From Bacteroidales bacterium (GTDB lineage: Bacteria; Bacteroidota; Bacteroidia; Bacteroidales; UBA932), in the NCBI GenBank assembly GCA_016281435.1, contig JAEEIQ010000032.1:1-37952 (forward strand): a DNA stretch of 37,952 bases, written 5' to 3'. Of the stretch, positions 1-8,620 are shown piece after piece. The first letter of the stretch is position 1; every line of letters begins with the position of its first letter. A program made the translations under genes and the position numbers. The notes beneath the pieces were generated by a model. It ran no database searches. It was not told where the DNA came from and saw only the letters and a program-made list of their open reading frames with translations.

Positions 1-2
1 AC

Positions 3-116
3 AACGCTGCAATGGTGGATCGATTTATTGCAATGTCCGCGAAACACGCGAACTTGCGATTAAATAACACTGATTTCAAAGAACTTTTATTCTACGGCGT
101 TCGCGCCGTGGCGTAA
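3..116 (+). other. Possible 3' end of an upstream gene (weak)
   Basis: A stop-free frame enters from the window edge and ends with TAA at 114-116, about 37 codons in all, with a tail reading FKELLFYGVRAVA. I do not recognise the protein. Its third codon positions are less GC-rich than in the genes that follow, and an open run of this length is not unlikely by chance. A short inverted repeat with a TTCG loop (94-109) falls inside its last codons. The rest of the first 228 bases holds a TAACTTTT sequence at 114-121, a 7-of-8 match to the Bacteroidetes -7 element, and otherwise nothing I can support. Confidence 0.2.
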
Positions 117-228
117 CTTTTATAAAACTAACGAACTATTGTATTCTATAAAACGCAAATTTAACAAAAGAATTCCATTTTCCCGTTTTATTTCCTACTT
201 TTATCCCCGATTTGAACAACTTTTTACG

Positions 229-1176
229 ATGACTGAAACCCCGACCGATTGGAATATCATCGTCAACCCGTATGCCGGATCCGGCAAGACTCTCTCCGAA
301 TGGGAGAAGGCGGCGCGTCTGCTCGATGAGTGCGGAATTTCTTATGAATCAGTTAAAACAGGTGGCCCGCACAGGGCTTCCGACCTCGGAAGGATTGCCG
401 CCGGCCAGGGGTACAGGAAGATTCTGGCCGTCGGAGGGGACGGCAGCGTCCATGACGTTTTCCGGGGTGTCCTTTCCTGGTGCGAAGGCAGCGGATGCAA
501 TCCCGGGGATTTTACGCTCGGCGTGATTCCTATCGGTTCCGGGAACGACTGGATACGCAGCCTCGGCCTTAAGAAGGACCTTGCCCGCATGGTGAAGGCG
601 ATCAGGGACGGCCACACTTCCGAAATCGATGTCGTGAAGGTGACCGGCGGCGACGGGCAGTCCTGCTACATGGCCAACATAGGCGGTGTGGGGTTCGATT
701 CGCGGGTATGCGACATCGTCAACCGCAAGAAGGAGAGGGGCCTGAGGAACCGCATGATATATGTCGACGCCCTCATCCAGACCATCTTCGGCCTGAAGCC
801 GATCCGGGTCAGGGTGATTGCAGACGGCATGGAGGTCTTTTCCGGGGAAATCTATTCCATAGCCCTCGGCAACGGGAAGTTCAGCGGCAGCGGGATGTGC
901 CAGGTCCCCATGGCCGTGATGGACGACGGGGCCGTGGATATGATGATAGTCCCGCGCGTCAGCGTGCTGAAGATACTCCGGGACGTCCCCCGTCTTTTCA
1001 ACGGGACTATGGACAGGTCTTCGTCCGTGCTCTTTACGCGTGGGAAAGTCTTGGAAATCATGCCTCTGGACGCATTGTCGGAGGAAATCTTCGAAGTGGA
1101 CGGGGAGATAGAAGGGCGGCTGCCGATGCGGGTGGAATGCACCGGGCGCCGCATCCGCGTCATAAAAGAACGCTGA
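229..1176 (+). CDS. Diacylglycerol kinase/YegS/LCB5-family lipid kinase
   Basis: A 315-residue member of the diacylglycerol/sphingosine kinase catalytic family, which phosphorylates a lipid hydroxyl using a nucleotide. Visible motifs are NPYAGSGK near residue 13, the nucleotide-binding GGDGSVHDV near 70 (family consensus GGDGT, here with Ser) and IPIGSGNDW near 101. The length fits a stand-alone bacterial lipid kinase. I chose the ATG at 229 because homology begins directly after it; a TTG at 139 would add 30 basic, AT-rich residues with no family resemblance. The next gene has its own promoter, so it is not certain that this gene belongs to the same transcription unit, but it lies directly upstream of two lipid acyltransferases. 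The true lipid substrate cannot be read from sequence. Confidence 0.85.
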   Translation: MTETPTDWNIIVNPYAGSGKTLSEWEKAARLLDECGISYESVKTGGPHRASDLGRIAAGQGYRKILAVGGDGSVHDVFRGVLSWCEGSGCNPGDFTLGVIPIGSGNDWIRSLGLKKDLARMVKAIRDGHTSEIDVVKVTGGDGQSCYMANIGGVGFDSRVCDIVNRKKERGLRNRMIYVDALIQTIFGLKPIRVRVIADGMEVFSGEIYSIALGNGKFSGSGMCQVPMAVMDDGAVDMMIVPRVSVLKILRDVPRLFNGTMDRSSSVLFTRGKVLEIMPLDALSEEIFEVDGEIEGRLPMRVECTGRRIRVIKER

Positions 1177-1190
1177 TTCCTTTTTTTTGC

Positions 1191-1198
1191 TATATTTG
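1191..1198 (+). promoter_or_regulatory. Bacteroidetes -7 promoter element for glsA
   Basis: TATATTTG matches the TAnnTTTG consensus exactly and lies 21 bases before the ATG at 1220, in the 43-base gap after the lipid kinase. No convincing -33 TTTG is visible. Confidence 0.6.
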
Positions 1199-1219
1199 TG
1201 AGTGATTAGAACCGAGCCT

Positions 1220-2029
1220 ATGGATCAGAATGTCCAAAGCCATACCATAGATCTGGACAAGATAGTGTCCTCCAAGTTCAAGGGGAAGAAACTTCCCGGC
1301 TTCGTGATGCGCTTTCTCAAGCGCTTCCTGCACATCGATTTCCTCAACGCCTTCTTCGAAAAAGGGTACGAGGGGGTCGAGTTTTGCGAAGAGACCCTCA
1401 AGTACCTGGATGTCAAGCTTGAAATCGAAGGTCTCGAGAACATTCCTGCGGACGGGACCCTGTACACCTTCGCTTCCAATCATCCTCTCGGAGGGATAGA
1501 CGGCGTAGCGCTCGGTGGCCTTGTAGGGCGCCGGTTCGGCTCCGTGACCATGCTTGTAAACGATTTCCTGATGGCTATTCCGGGGCTGAGGCCCCTCGGC
1601 ATCCCCGTCAACAAGGTCGGAGGCCAGGCCCGCAACCTGCCTCAGCTTGTCACCGAGGCTTTCGGATCGGACAAGCAGATACTGATCTTTCCCGCGGGAC
1701 TTTGCTCCCGCAAGATCGACGGCCAGATCCAGGACCTGCCCTGGAGCAAGGCTTTCGTGTCCAAGAGCGTGAAGACAGGAAGGAAGATCGTCCCCGTCCA
1801 TTTCATTGGAACGAACAGCAAACGTTTCTACCGCGTCGCAAACCTCTGCAAGGCGCTCAAGTTGAAATTCAATTTCGCGATGCTCCTTCTTCCGGACGAA
1901 TTGTACAAGAACCAGCATCAGACTTTCAAGGTTGTTTTCGGCGAGCCCGTCGATCCTTCAGTTTTCGATTCCTCGAAGACTCCCGTCCAGTGGGCGGCGT
2001 GGGTCCGCGATAAAGTTTACAGTCTCTGA
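1220..2029 (+). CDS. glsA: Lysophospholipid-type O-acyltransferase, GlsA-like (glycine lipid synthesis)
   Basis: A 269-residue PlsC-superfamily acyltransferase. The catalytic His-Asp motif is NHPLGGID near residue 86, with five residues between His and Asp, as in Bacteroidetes members of this subgroup. A second block, FPAGLCSRKIDGQIQDL near 160, is characteristic. In Bacteroides thetaiotaomicron the homologous GlsA adds a second fatty acid by ester linkage to the hydroxyl of an N-acyl glycine, and its gene adjoins glsB; the same pairing is seen here. The start is the ATG at 1220; a GTG at 1202 would add six residues but sits four bases after the -7 element. One base separates its stop from the next ATG. 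The function rests on family resemblance and context, not on a database match. Confidence 0.75.
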   Translation: MDQNVQSHTIDLDKIVSSKFKGKKLPGFVMRFLKRFLHIDFLNAFFEKGYEGVEFCEETLKYLDVKLEIEGLENIPADGTLYTFASNHPLGGIDGVALGGLVGRRFGSVTMLVNDFLMAIPGLRPLGIPVNKVGGQARNLPQLVTEAFGSDKQILIFPAGLCSRKIDGQIQDLPWSKAFVSKSVKTGRKIVPVHFIGTNSKRFYRVANLCKALKLKFNFAMLLLPDELYKNQHQTFKVVFGEPVDPSVFDSSKTPVQWAAWVRDKVYSL

Positions 2030-2030
2030 T

Positions 2031-3092
2031 ATGGAAAAAATCATAGATCCCGTCGATATCGACCTGCTGCTCGCAGAACTTACGGAAGAGCGCAGGCTTT
2101 GCGCCACCAACAAGGCCGGCAACGTCCTCTATGTCTTCGACGGACGGGAGGCCCCCAATCTGCTCCGTGAGGTGGGACGCCTGCGCGAAATCAGCTTCCG
2201 CGCCGAGGGCGGCTGTTCCGGGAAATCCTGCGACCTGGATGAGTACGACACGATGGACAAGCCCTACCAGCAGATGATAGTCTGGGATCCGGATGCCAAG
2301 GCCATCCTGGGCGGATACCGCTTCATCCTCGGGCCGGATATCAAGATAGGGGAGAACGGGCAGCCGGAGCTCGCGACCAGCCATCTTTTCTCCTTCTCGC
2401 AGCGTTTCATCCGGGACTACCTTCCCCACACCATGGAGCTCGGGCGCTCTTTCGTCACGCCGGACTATCAGAGTTCGAAGGCAGGGGCCAAGGCACTTTT
2501 CGCGCTGGACAACCTCTGGGACGGAATCGCCGCAATCACCATGAACCACCCCGGTATCTTCTACCTGTTCGGGAAAATGACGATTTACAATACCCTGCCC
2601 GCCGGGGCGAGGGACTTGATCCTCCGCTTCCTCGACAAGCACTTCCCGGACTCGGACGAGCTTGTCCGTCCGATTTCTCCCGTGCTTCCGGTAAATGACC
2701 CGCATCTTCTCGACCTCATCCTGAAGGACGGGGACTTCAAGGATGATTACCGGAATCTCAAGGCCGCGGTGCGGTCTTTCGATACCAATATTCCTCCGCT
2801 CGTGAATTCATACATGAACACATCCCCCTCGATGCGGGTGTTCGGCACGGCCGAGTGCTATGACCTTTCCGATGCGATGGAAACGGCTATCCTGGTGCCG
2901 TTCAACGAGATGTATGAAGATAAGCGCGACCGCCACATCCAGGCTTTCTTCCGGGACCGCCTGGCAAGGGTACGCGCCCGGTTCCCGCATCTGGACCTGG
3001 ACAACGAGAACAAACTCGTGCGGCGTTTCAGCGAAATCAGGGACCGTACATTCAGGCGGTTCAAGGAAAAAAGGGAGAAGAAGGAGAAGTGA
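2031..3092 (+). CDS. glsB: Hemolysin/OlsB-type GNAT N-acyltransferase, GlsB-like
   Basis: A 353-residue acyltransferase of the OlsB/hemolysin-like GNAT group. Such enzymes move a 3-hydroxy-acyl chain from acyl carrier protein to the amino group of an amino acid: ornithine for OlsB, glycine for Bacteroides GlsB. Supporting features are the region around SFRAEGGCSGKSCDLDEYD near residue 55, the core GGYRFILG, and MELGRSFV near 135. The C-terminus ends in a Lys/Glu-rich tail. It begins one base after glsA and its stop shares bases with the next start (TGATG), so glsA, glsB and the glycosyltransferase are probably translationally coupled. The ATG at 2031 fits the family start; an upstream frame extension would run into glsA. 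The amino-acid acceptor is inferred from Bacteroides, not proven. Confidence 0.75.
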   Translation: MEKIIDPVDIDLLLAELTEERRLCATNKAGNVLYVFDGREAPNLLREVGRLREISFRAEGGCSGKSCDLDEYDTMDKPYQQMIVWDPDAKAILGGYRFILGPDIKIGENGQPELATSHLFSFSQRFIRDYLPHTMELGRSFVTPDYQSSKAGAKALFALDNLWDGIAAITMNHPGIFYLFGKMTIYNTLPAGARDLILRFLDKHFPDSDELVRPISPVLPVNDPHLLDLILKDGDFKDDYRNLKAAVRSFDTNIPPLVNSYMNTSPSMRVFGTAECYDLSDAMETAILVPFNEMYEDKRDRHIQAFFRDRLARVRARFPHLDLDNENKLVRRFSEIRDRTFRRFKEKREKKEK

Positions 3093-4282
3093 TGCTGTTG
3101 TTCCTCAATCACAAGAGACAGGAAAACATCGGTCTGTTCAACGAATGCTTTCCTCCTGTCATGGACGGGGTCTCCGTCTGCGTGCAGAATTATGCTTACT
3201 GGATGCAGAAGAAAGTCGGCGGGGTCTGCGTAATCACTCCGCACAACCACGGCGTCCGGTACAAGGAAGAATACAAGGTGCTGGATTACATGTCCGTGCC
3301 CGTGCCTTTCCGGCATCCGTATGTCACCGGGCTGCCGGACATCGACCCGGTATTCGTCCGGAAGCTGCAGAAACGCAGTTTCAAGATAGTCCATGCCCAT
3401 TCTCCCTTCGCCAGCGGGCACTGCGCCCTGAACTACGCCCGCACACATGACGTCCCCATAATCGCCACCTTCCACTCCAAATACCGTGATGATTTCTCGA
3501 GGGTGATCCCGTCCAAGTTTGCCGTGGACCAGATAGTCCGGCAGATTGTCGACTTTTATTCGAGCGTCGACGAAGTCTGGGTCCCCCAGGCCTCAGTTGA
3601 AGAGGTCATACGTGAATATGGTTACAAGGGCCGGGTCGAGGTTGTGGACAACGGAAGCGACCTATGCGCCGAGCGTCCGGATTCGTTCTTCGAAGATGCG
3701 AGGAAGTCCCTCGGGATCGGGCAGGACGAATTTGTCATGCTGTTCGTAGGACAGCATATCTGGGAAAAGAATGTCAGGCTGATCATCGACTCCCTTGAAA
3801 AGCTGAAGGACAAGGCGTTCAGGATGTTTTTCATCGGCACGGGCTATGCCGAGGAGGAGATGCAGTTCCTGGTCCGCGAAAAGGGCCTCGGGTCGCATGT
3901 CACCTTTGTCGGCACCCTTACCGATAGGAAGGTCCTGACGGATTACTATGCCGCCGCGGACCTGTTCCTCTTCCCGTCGCTCTACGACAATGCTCCCCTG
4001 GTCGTGCGGGAAGCAGCGGCCCTGCGTACCCCGGCCGTGATGGCCGAAGGGGCGACGGCCTCGACCATCATAAACGATGGCCGGAACGGCTATCTCGTGC
4101 CGGATGAAGCCGGGGCGATGGCCGCCAGGCTGGCTCTCCTGATGGAGGACAGGGATGGCGTGCGCAAGGTGGGTCTCGAGGCTTCCCACACCATAGTCCG
4201 CAGCTGGGAGGATGTCGTAGGTGAGGTCCTGGAGCGCTACGATGCGCTTATCGCGAGAAAGAAACTACTTCTGAGGGGCTAG
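3092..4282 (+). CDS. GT4-family glycosyltransferase
   Basis: A 396-residue GT-B fold retaining glycosyltransferase (GT4, 'group 1'). Seen are an N-terminal acceptor domain opening with NECFPPVMDGVSVCVQNYA and containing HAHSPFASG and ATFHSKYRDDF, and a C-terminal nucleotide-sugar domain with FVGQHIWEKN and the block FPSLYDNAPLVVREAAAL that carries the family's conserved Glu residues. The ATG at 3092 overlaps the TGA of glsB by one base, and AAGGAGAAG just upstream is one of the few Shine-Dalgarno-like sequences in the window. Coupling to glsB suggests a lipid acceptor such as diacylglycerol or a glycine lipid, but that is inference. Its 3' end overlaps the convergent ABC ATPase gene by 18 bases. 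Confidence 0.8.
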   Translation: MLLFLNHKRQENIGLFNECFPPVMDGVSVCVQNYAYWMQKKVGGVCVITPHNHGVRYKEEYKVLDYMSVPVPFRHPYVTGLPDIDPVFVRKLQKRSFKIVHAHSPFASGHCALNYARTHDVPIIATFHSKYRDDFSRVIPSKFAVDQIVRQIVDFYSSVDEVWVPQASVEEVIREYGYKGRVEVVDNGSDLCAERPDSFFEDARKSLGIGQDEFVMLFVGQHIWEKNVRLIIDSLEKLKDKAFRMFFIGTGYAEEEMQFLVREKGLGSHVTFVGTLTDRKVLTDYYAAADLFLFPSLYDNAPLVVREAAALRTPAVMAEGATASTIINDGRNGYLVPDEAGAMAARLALLMEDRDGVRKVGLEASHTIVRSWEDVVGEVLERYDALIARKKLLLRG

Positions 4283-5800
4283 CGTGAGGGTCCTGTTTAT
4301 GCAGGCGGGGAATTCTTCCTTGTAGTGCGAGACCATGACCAGAGTCTTGTGCGGCCTTTCCATGAAACAGTCGATTATCTGCATGGCAAGGCGGCTCCTG
4401 CGCCAGTCCAGGCCGTGAAGCGGCTCGTCCAGGATCAGCAACTCGGGGTCTTTGACGAATGCCCTGGCCAGAAGGCACAGGCGCTGCTGGCCGCTTGACA
4501 GCTGCAGATAGCTTTTGTCCGCCAGGTCCTTTATGCCGAAAACATCCATCCAGAGCAGGCAGGACCGCGTCTGCTCTTCCGTTGGACGGTTGAACAGGCC
4601 CACCGTGTCGAACAGTCCGCTTGCCACGATATCCAGGGCGCTCTGGTCCTGTCTCCATGCCCGGTGCATTTCCGGACTTACATATCCTATGTGCCGCTTG
4701 ATCTCCCAAATACTCTCGCCGCTTCCCCTCCTGTGTCCGAAGAGGCTGATGCGGCAGGCATAGCCCTGGGGATTGTCCGCGCACACCAGGGAAAGCAGGG
4801 TGGATTTCCCGGAGCCGTTCGCTCCGCACAGGGCCCATCTTTCACCCTCCCGCACCGTCCAGTCAAAGTCCTTGAGTATCTGTTTGTCCCCGTAGCGTAT
4901 CCCAACTTTCTCGCAGCGGATGATTTCAGCGTCCGGAGCCTTGGGATAGAACGGCACGGAGCCGAGATCCTTGCAGGGGATGTCCAGTATGATCTTCTTC
5001 TTCCGGGCGGGAAGGACAGGGTGCGGATCGTCGGGAATGAAGCGGTCCGCGGGAATGCCCGGCTCCGGTCTCAGGGCATCCATGCGTATCACCCTGGTGA
5101 TGAATGAGGGAATCATGTCGGTCCTGGCGAGAAGGATCACGACCGAAATGCCGGTTTCCCGGATGAGGCTGCCGAGCAGGTCTGACAGGGCCTTTCGACC
5201 CTCCGGATCGAGACCGATGAAGGGATTGTCTATCACGAGCACCCTTGGAAGGGCGAGCAGAGCCTTTGTGAGCTGGAATTTTCGCAGTTCGCCGCTGGAC
5301 AGGGAAATGATGAACCTGTCCATGAGCGGCCTCAGGGCGAACAGGTCCAGCAGTTTGTCCAGCATGGCCTGCCTTTTCAGGCTCAGGGCGTCGCAGATGC
5401 CGGCGGGCAGACGCATGCGGGCGGAACTCTCCGCAGTCCTGAATGCGGTGTCCAGCAGCATGGCTGTAGTCGGGGTGTCCTCTTCGTCTATGTCCTGACG
5501 GTTCCATCTCTTCTGGAGGTAATAACCCTGGTCGGCATCGCCGTACGAGTCCTTGAAACTGATGAATCGTATATTATCCCCGGTCAGCGTGAGGGGAGAG
5601 GGGCTGAAATCGTAGCGCGCACAGTCTCCGCTCAGGGGAAGTATGCCGGCGACGGTCTGCGCCAGCCGTGTCTTCCCGGATGCGTTCTCGCCGACTATGG
5701 CCAGCTGTTCGCCCTGCCGGAGGGTGAAGTCCAGCGGGACGGCAAGCCTCTGTTCAGGATTGCCGGCTACTCCCTGTCTTATGTCTATTGTGACCGCCAT
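4265..5800 (-). CDS. Two-domain ABC ATPase, ModF-like, no membrane subunit
   Basis: A 511-residue soluble protein with two ABC ATPase domains in tandem and no transmembrane segment, the architecture of ModF and relatives. Domain 1 has Walker A GENASGKT (residues 37-44) and signature LSSGELRKF, but its Walker B reads VLVIDNPF, with Asn where the catalytic Glu belongs, and its H-loop position reads ILLARTD with no His. Domain 2 is intact: Walker A GANGSGKS, signature LSSGQQRL, Walker B LLILDEPLHGLD and switch His in MVSHYKEE. Only one ATP site therefore looks catalytically complete. The ATG at 5800 was chosen because the open frame further upstream lies inside uvrA on the other strand. No permease gene is adjacent, so transport, regulation or repair roles all remain open. 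Confidence 0.75.
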   Translation of the reverse strand: MAVTIDIRQGVAGNPEQRLAVPLDFTLRQGEQLAIVGENASGKTRLAQTVAGILPLSGDCARYDFSPSPLTLTGDNIRFISFKDSYGDADQGYYLQKRWNRQDIDEEDTPTTAMLLDTAFRTAESSARMRLPAGICDALSLKRQAMLDKLLDLFALRPLMDRFIISLSSGELRKFQLTKALLALPRVLVIDNPFIGLDPEGRKALSDLLGSLIRETGISVVILLARTDMIPSFITRVIRMDALRPEPGIPADRFIPDDPHPVLPARKKKIILDIPCKDLGSVPFYPKAPDAEIIRCEKVGIRYGDKQILKDFDWTVREGERWALCGANGSGKSTLLSLVCADNPQGYACRISLFGHRRGSGESIWEIKRHIGYVSPEMHRAWRQDQSALDIVASGLFDTVGLFNRPTEEQTRSCLLWMDVFGIKDLADKSYLQLSSGQQRLCLLARAFVKDPELLILDEPLHGLDWRRSRLAMQIIDCFMERPHKTLVMVSHYKEEFPACINRTLTLAPQK

Positions 5801-5810
5801 GATGCCGGTG

Positions 5811-5818
5811 CGAAAATA
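5811..5818 (-). promoter_or_regulatory. Weak -7 element for the ABC ATPase gene
   Basis: On the minus strand the sequence reads TATTTTCG, seven of eight positions of TAnnTTTG, ten bases before the ATG at 5800. It lies within the 36-base divergent gap shared with uvrA. Confidence 0.3.
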
Positions 5819-5831
5819 CGAAAAAAAGGAG

Positions 5832-5839
5832 TATATTTG
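5832..5839 (+). promoter_or_regulatory. -7 promoter element for uvrA
   Basis: TATATTTG is an exact consensus match. It overlaps the first possible TTG start (5837) and lies six bases before the second in-frame TTG (5846). If it is the promoter, translation cannot begin at 5837. Confidence 0.5.
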
Positions 5840-8620
5840 TATGTTTTGGACGAATCTATAATCATAAAGGGGGCCCGGGTCAACAATCTCAAGAATGTCG
5901 ATCTCGAGTTGCCTCGCGGGAAGTTCACGGTCATCACAGGTGTTTCCGGGAGCGGCAAGTCCTCGCTCGCATTCGACACCCTTTTCGCGGAAGGCCAGAG
6001 GCGTTTCGCGCAGAGCCTTTCTTCGTATGCCCGCCAGTTCCTCGGGCGGATGAGCAAACCCGACGTGGATTCCATCGAAGGCGTTCCCCCGGCAATCGCC
6101 ATAGAGCAGAAAGTCAATATCAAGAATCCCCGCTCCACCGTCGCCACTACGACTGAGATATATGATTTCTTGCGTCTGGTGTATGCCAGGATAGGACGGA
6201 CATACTCTCCTATAAGCGGAAATGAAGTCAAATGCGACAATACGGCTGATGTCATGTCGTTCATATCCGGGGCTGAAGGGGAAGGCGTCGCCCTCTATAT
6301 CCTCGCCGACCTCGGCTGGGCGGCAAGGACGGACAAGGTGGAGCTGCTTTTGACACTGAAGGAGCAAGGCTACACTCGTCTCTGGAGGGATGGGGGCGTG
6401 CTCCGCATCGACGACATGCTTTCTTCCGGCGATTTTTCCGGAGACTGCATGCTGCTCGTGGACAGGATGAAAGCTCCTTTCGACAAAAGCCGCCTGCTAG
6501 CATCTGTCGCCGACGCCTTCGTGCGGGGAGATGGCAGCATACGCGTGATCTGCGGAAATCTGGAAAGGGCTTTCCTGAACCGTTTCGAGCTGGACGGGAT
6601 GACTTTCCGCCATCCGGACGAAGATATGTTCAGCTTCAATTCTCCGCTCGGGGCCTGCCCGGAATGCGGCGGCCTCGGAAAGATCATAGGCATCAGCGAG
6701 GACCTTGTCGTCCCCGACAAGTCCAAGAGCATCTACGACGGGGCCCTGGCCTGCTGGAGGGGAGATAAGATGGGATGGTTCAAGGACCATCTGGTGAGCG
6801 TCGCATCGCGTTACGGCATCGATATCTTCACCCCGTGGTGCGACCTTCCCGAGGCCCAGAAGGATATCATCTGGAACGGTCACAGCGTGGAAGGGGACGA
6901 GGGTTCCATCATCGGCGTGAAGGAATTTTTCGACTGGGTGGAGACTCAGCGGTACAAGATACAATACAAATACATGCTGAGCCGTTTCAGCGGGCGCGCC
7001 ACATGCAATGCCTGCCACGGTTCGCGCCTCCGCAGGGATGCCCTTTACGTCAAGGTCGGGGGCCTGGATATCCATGAAGTCATGTCCATGGACGTGGACA
7101 GCCTCGTCTCCTTCTTCGACGGGCTGGAACTCAGCGATTACGAAAAGACGGTCGTCTCCGAGCCGCTGGGCGAGATCCGTTCCCGTCTGCGCTGCATCCA
7201 GGACGTGGGCCTGGGGTATCTGACCCTGAACCGCGCATGCAATACCCTTTCCGGCGGCGAAAGCCAGAGGATCAATCTAGTGACTGCGCTGGGCAGTTCG
7301 CTGGTTGGCTCCATGTACATCCTCGACGAACCGTCGATAGGCCTGCACCCCCGTGATACGGAGAGGCTTATCGCCGTCCTGAGGCGCCTGAGGGATCTCG
7401 GCAACACCGTTATTGTAGTGGAGCATGACGAGGAAATCATCAGGGCTGCGGATCTGCTGGTGGATATGGGCCCCGGGGCAGGCGAGAACGGCGGGCAGGT
7501 CGTGTTCCGCGGAGTTGCCCGTCCGTCGGAGGGCACGCGGTCCCTGACCCTGAAATACCTTGACGGCAGCGTGGACCGTTATTCCAGGACCAAGAGGGAA
7601 TGGACCCGTTCCATCGTGGTCAAGGGCCCCCGCGAGCACAATCTCAAAGGGATGGATGTCCGTTTCCCGCTCGGGGTCCTGACGGTGGTTACCGGCGTCT
7701 CCGGGAGTGGCAAGTCCTCCCTTGTCGGGGACATCCTTTACCCTGCGTTATACAGGCGCATCAACGACGCCGGCGACCTGCCCGGCACGCATGCCGGACT
7801 GGAAGGGGACCTTGGAAGCATCACCCGTGTCGAGTATGTGGACCAGAATCCCATAGGCAAGAGTTCCAGGAGCAATGCCCTTACTTACCTGAAGGTTTAC
7901 GACGACGTCCGCAAGCTCCTCGCCGCCCAGCCGGCTGCTCGGATGGCCGGTCTGAATGCGCAGCATTTCTCCTTCAATACCGACGGCGGCCGCTGCCCCG
8001 AATGCCAGGGAGAGGGGGTTGTCCGCATAGAAATGCAGTTCATGGCCGATGTGACGATGGTCTGCGAATCTTGCGGTGGCAAGCGTTTCAAGCCGGAAGT
8101 CCTTGAAGTGCGTTACAGGGAAAAGAACATCGACGACATCCTCGGCATGAGCGTGGAGGAAGCGATACGCTTCTTCTCCGAAGGCAAGGATGAAACGGCC
8201 GCCGAGATAGCCTCCAAGCTGCAGCCCCTCGTCGATGTAGGTCTCGGGTATCTCAAGCTCGGCCAGCCCAGCACCACGCTTTCAGGAGGGGAGAGCCAGA
8301 GGATAAAACTCGCGTATTATCTCTCGCTCGGGCAGGGCAAGGGCTCTTCCAGGGAGAAAATAATGTTTATATTTGACGAACCGACGACCGGACTACATTT
8401 CTTCGATGTCGAGAAACTGCTCCGTGCCTTCGATGTCCTGCTCGGCAGGGGCCATTCCCTTGTGGTAGTGGAGCACAATCCGGATGTGATCCGTCAGGCC
8501 GACTGGGTCATAGACCTCGGGCCGGATGCCGGTGACAAGGGAGGAGAAGTGGTGTTCGAAGGCACACCGGAAGATTTGGTGAAGGAAGGGCGGACTTTTA
8601 CTGCAAAGTATTTGAGATGA
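5837..8620 (+). CDS. uvrA: Excinuclease ABC subunit UvrA
   Basis: A 927-residue UvrA, the DNA-damage sensor of nucleotide excision repair, of normal length. ABC domain I has Walker A GVSGSGKSSLAFDT, signature LSGGESQRINL and Walker B MYILDEPSIGLH; domain II repeats these as GVSGSGKSSLVGD, LSGGESQRIKL and FIFDEPTTGLHF. The C-terminal zinc module CPECQGEG...CESCGG is complete. In the first module only the second pair (C274, C277) is present; the position of the first CxxC reads MTFRHPDED. The start is uncertain: TTG 5837 has AAAGGAG five bases upstream, while TTG 5846 lies six bases after a perfect -7 element and would give a leaderless message. The stop overlaps the next ATG (ATGA), coupling this repair gene to surface-lipid genes. 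Confidence 0.95.
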   Translation: MYVLDESIIIKGARVNNLKNVDLELPRGKFTVITGVSGSGKSSLAFDTLFAEGQRRFAQSLSSYARQFLGRMSKPDVDSIEGVPPAIAIEQKVNIKNPRSTVATTTEIYDFLRLVYARIGRTYSPISGNEVKCDNTADVMSFISGAEGEGVALYILADLGWAARTDKVELLLTLKEQGYTRLWRDGGVLRIDDMLSSGDFSGDCMLLVDRMKAPFDKSRLLASVADAFVRGDGSIRVICGNLERAFLNRFELDGMTFRHPDEDMFSFNSPLGACPECGGLGKIIGISEDLVVPDKSKSIYDGALACWRGDKMGWFKDHLVSVASRYGIDIFTPWCDLPEAQKDIIWNGHSVEGDEGSIIGVKEFFDWVETQRYKIQYKYMLSRFSGRATCNACHGSRLRRDALYVKVGGLDIHEVMSMDVDSLVSFFDGLELSDYEKTVVSEPLGEIRSRLRCIQDVGLGYLTLNRACNTLSGGESQRINLVTALGSSLVGSMYILDEPSIGLHPRDTERLIAVLRRLRDLGNTVIVVEHDEEIIRAADLLVDMGPGAGENGGQVVFRGVARPSEGTRSLTLKYLDGSVDRYSRTKREWTRSIVVKGPREHNLKGMDVRFPLGVLTVVTGVSGSGKSSLVGDILYPALYRRINDAGDLPGTHAGLEGDLGSITRVEYVDQNPIGKSSRSNALTYLKVYDDVRKLLAAQPAARMAGLNAQHFSFNTDGGRCPECQGEGVVRIEMQFMADVTMVCESCGGKRFKPEVLEVRYREKNIDDILGMSVEEAIRFFSEGKDETAAEIASKLQPLVDVGLGYLKLGQPSTTLSGGESQRIKLAYYLSLGQGKGSSREKIMFIFDEPTTGLHFFDVEKLLRAFDVLLGRGHSLVVVEHNPDVIRQADWVIDLGPDAGDKGGEVVFEGTPEDLVKEGRTFTAKYLR

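Noticed and set aside
94..109. Hairpin ACGGCG-TTCG-CGCCGT as a terminator
   Set aside because: It is a perfect six-pair stem with a stable loop, but no T-run follows it directly, and it falls inside a possible upstream reading frame.
5801..6367. N-terminal extension of the ABC ATPase by 189 codons
   Set aside because: It lies opposite conserved uvrA sequence, and the ATPase domain begins normally at the ATG at 5800.
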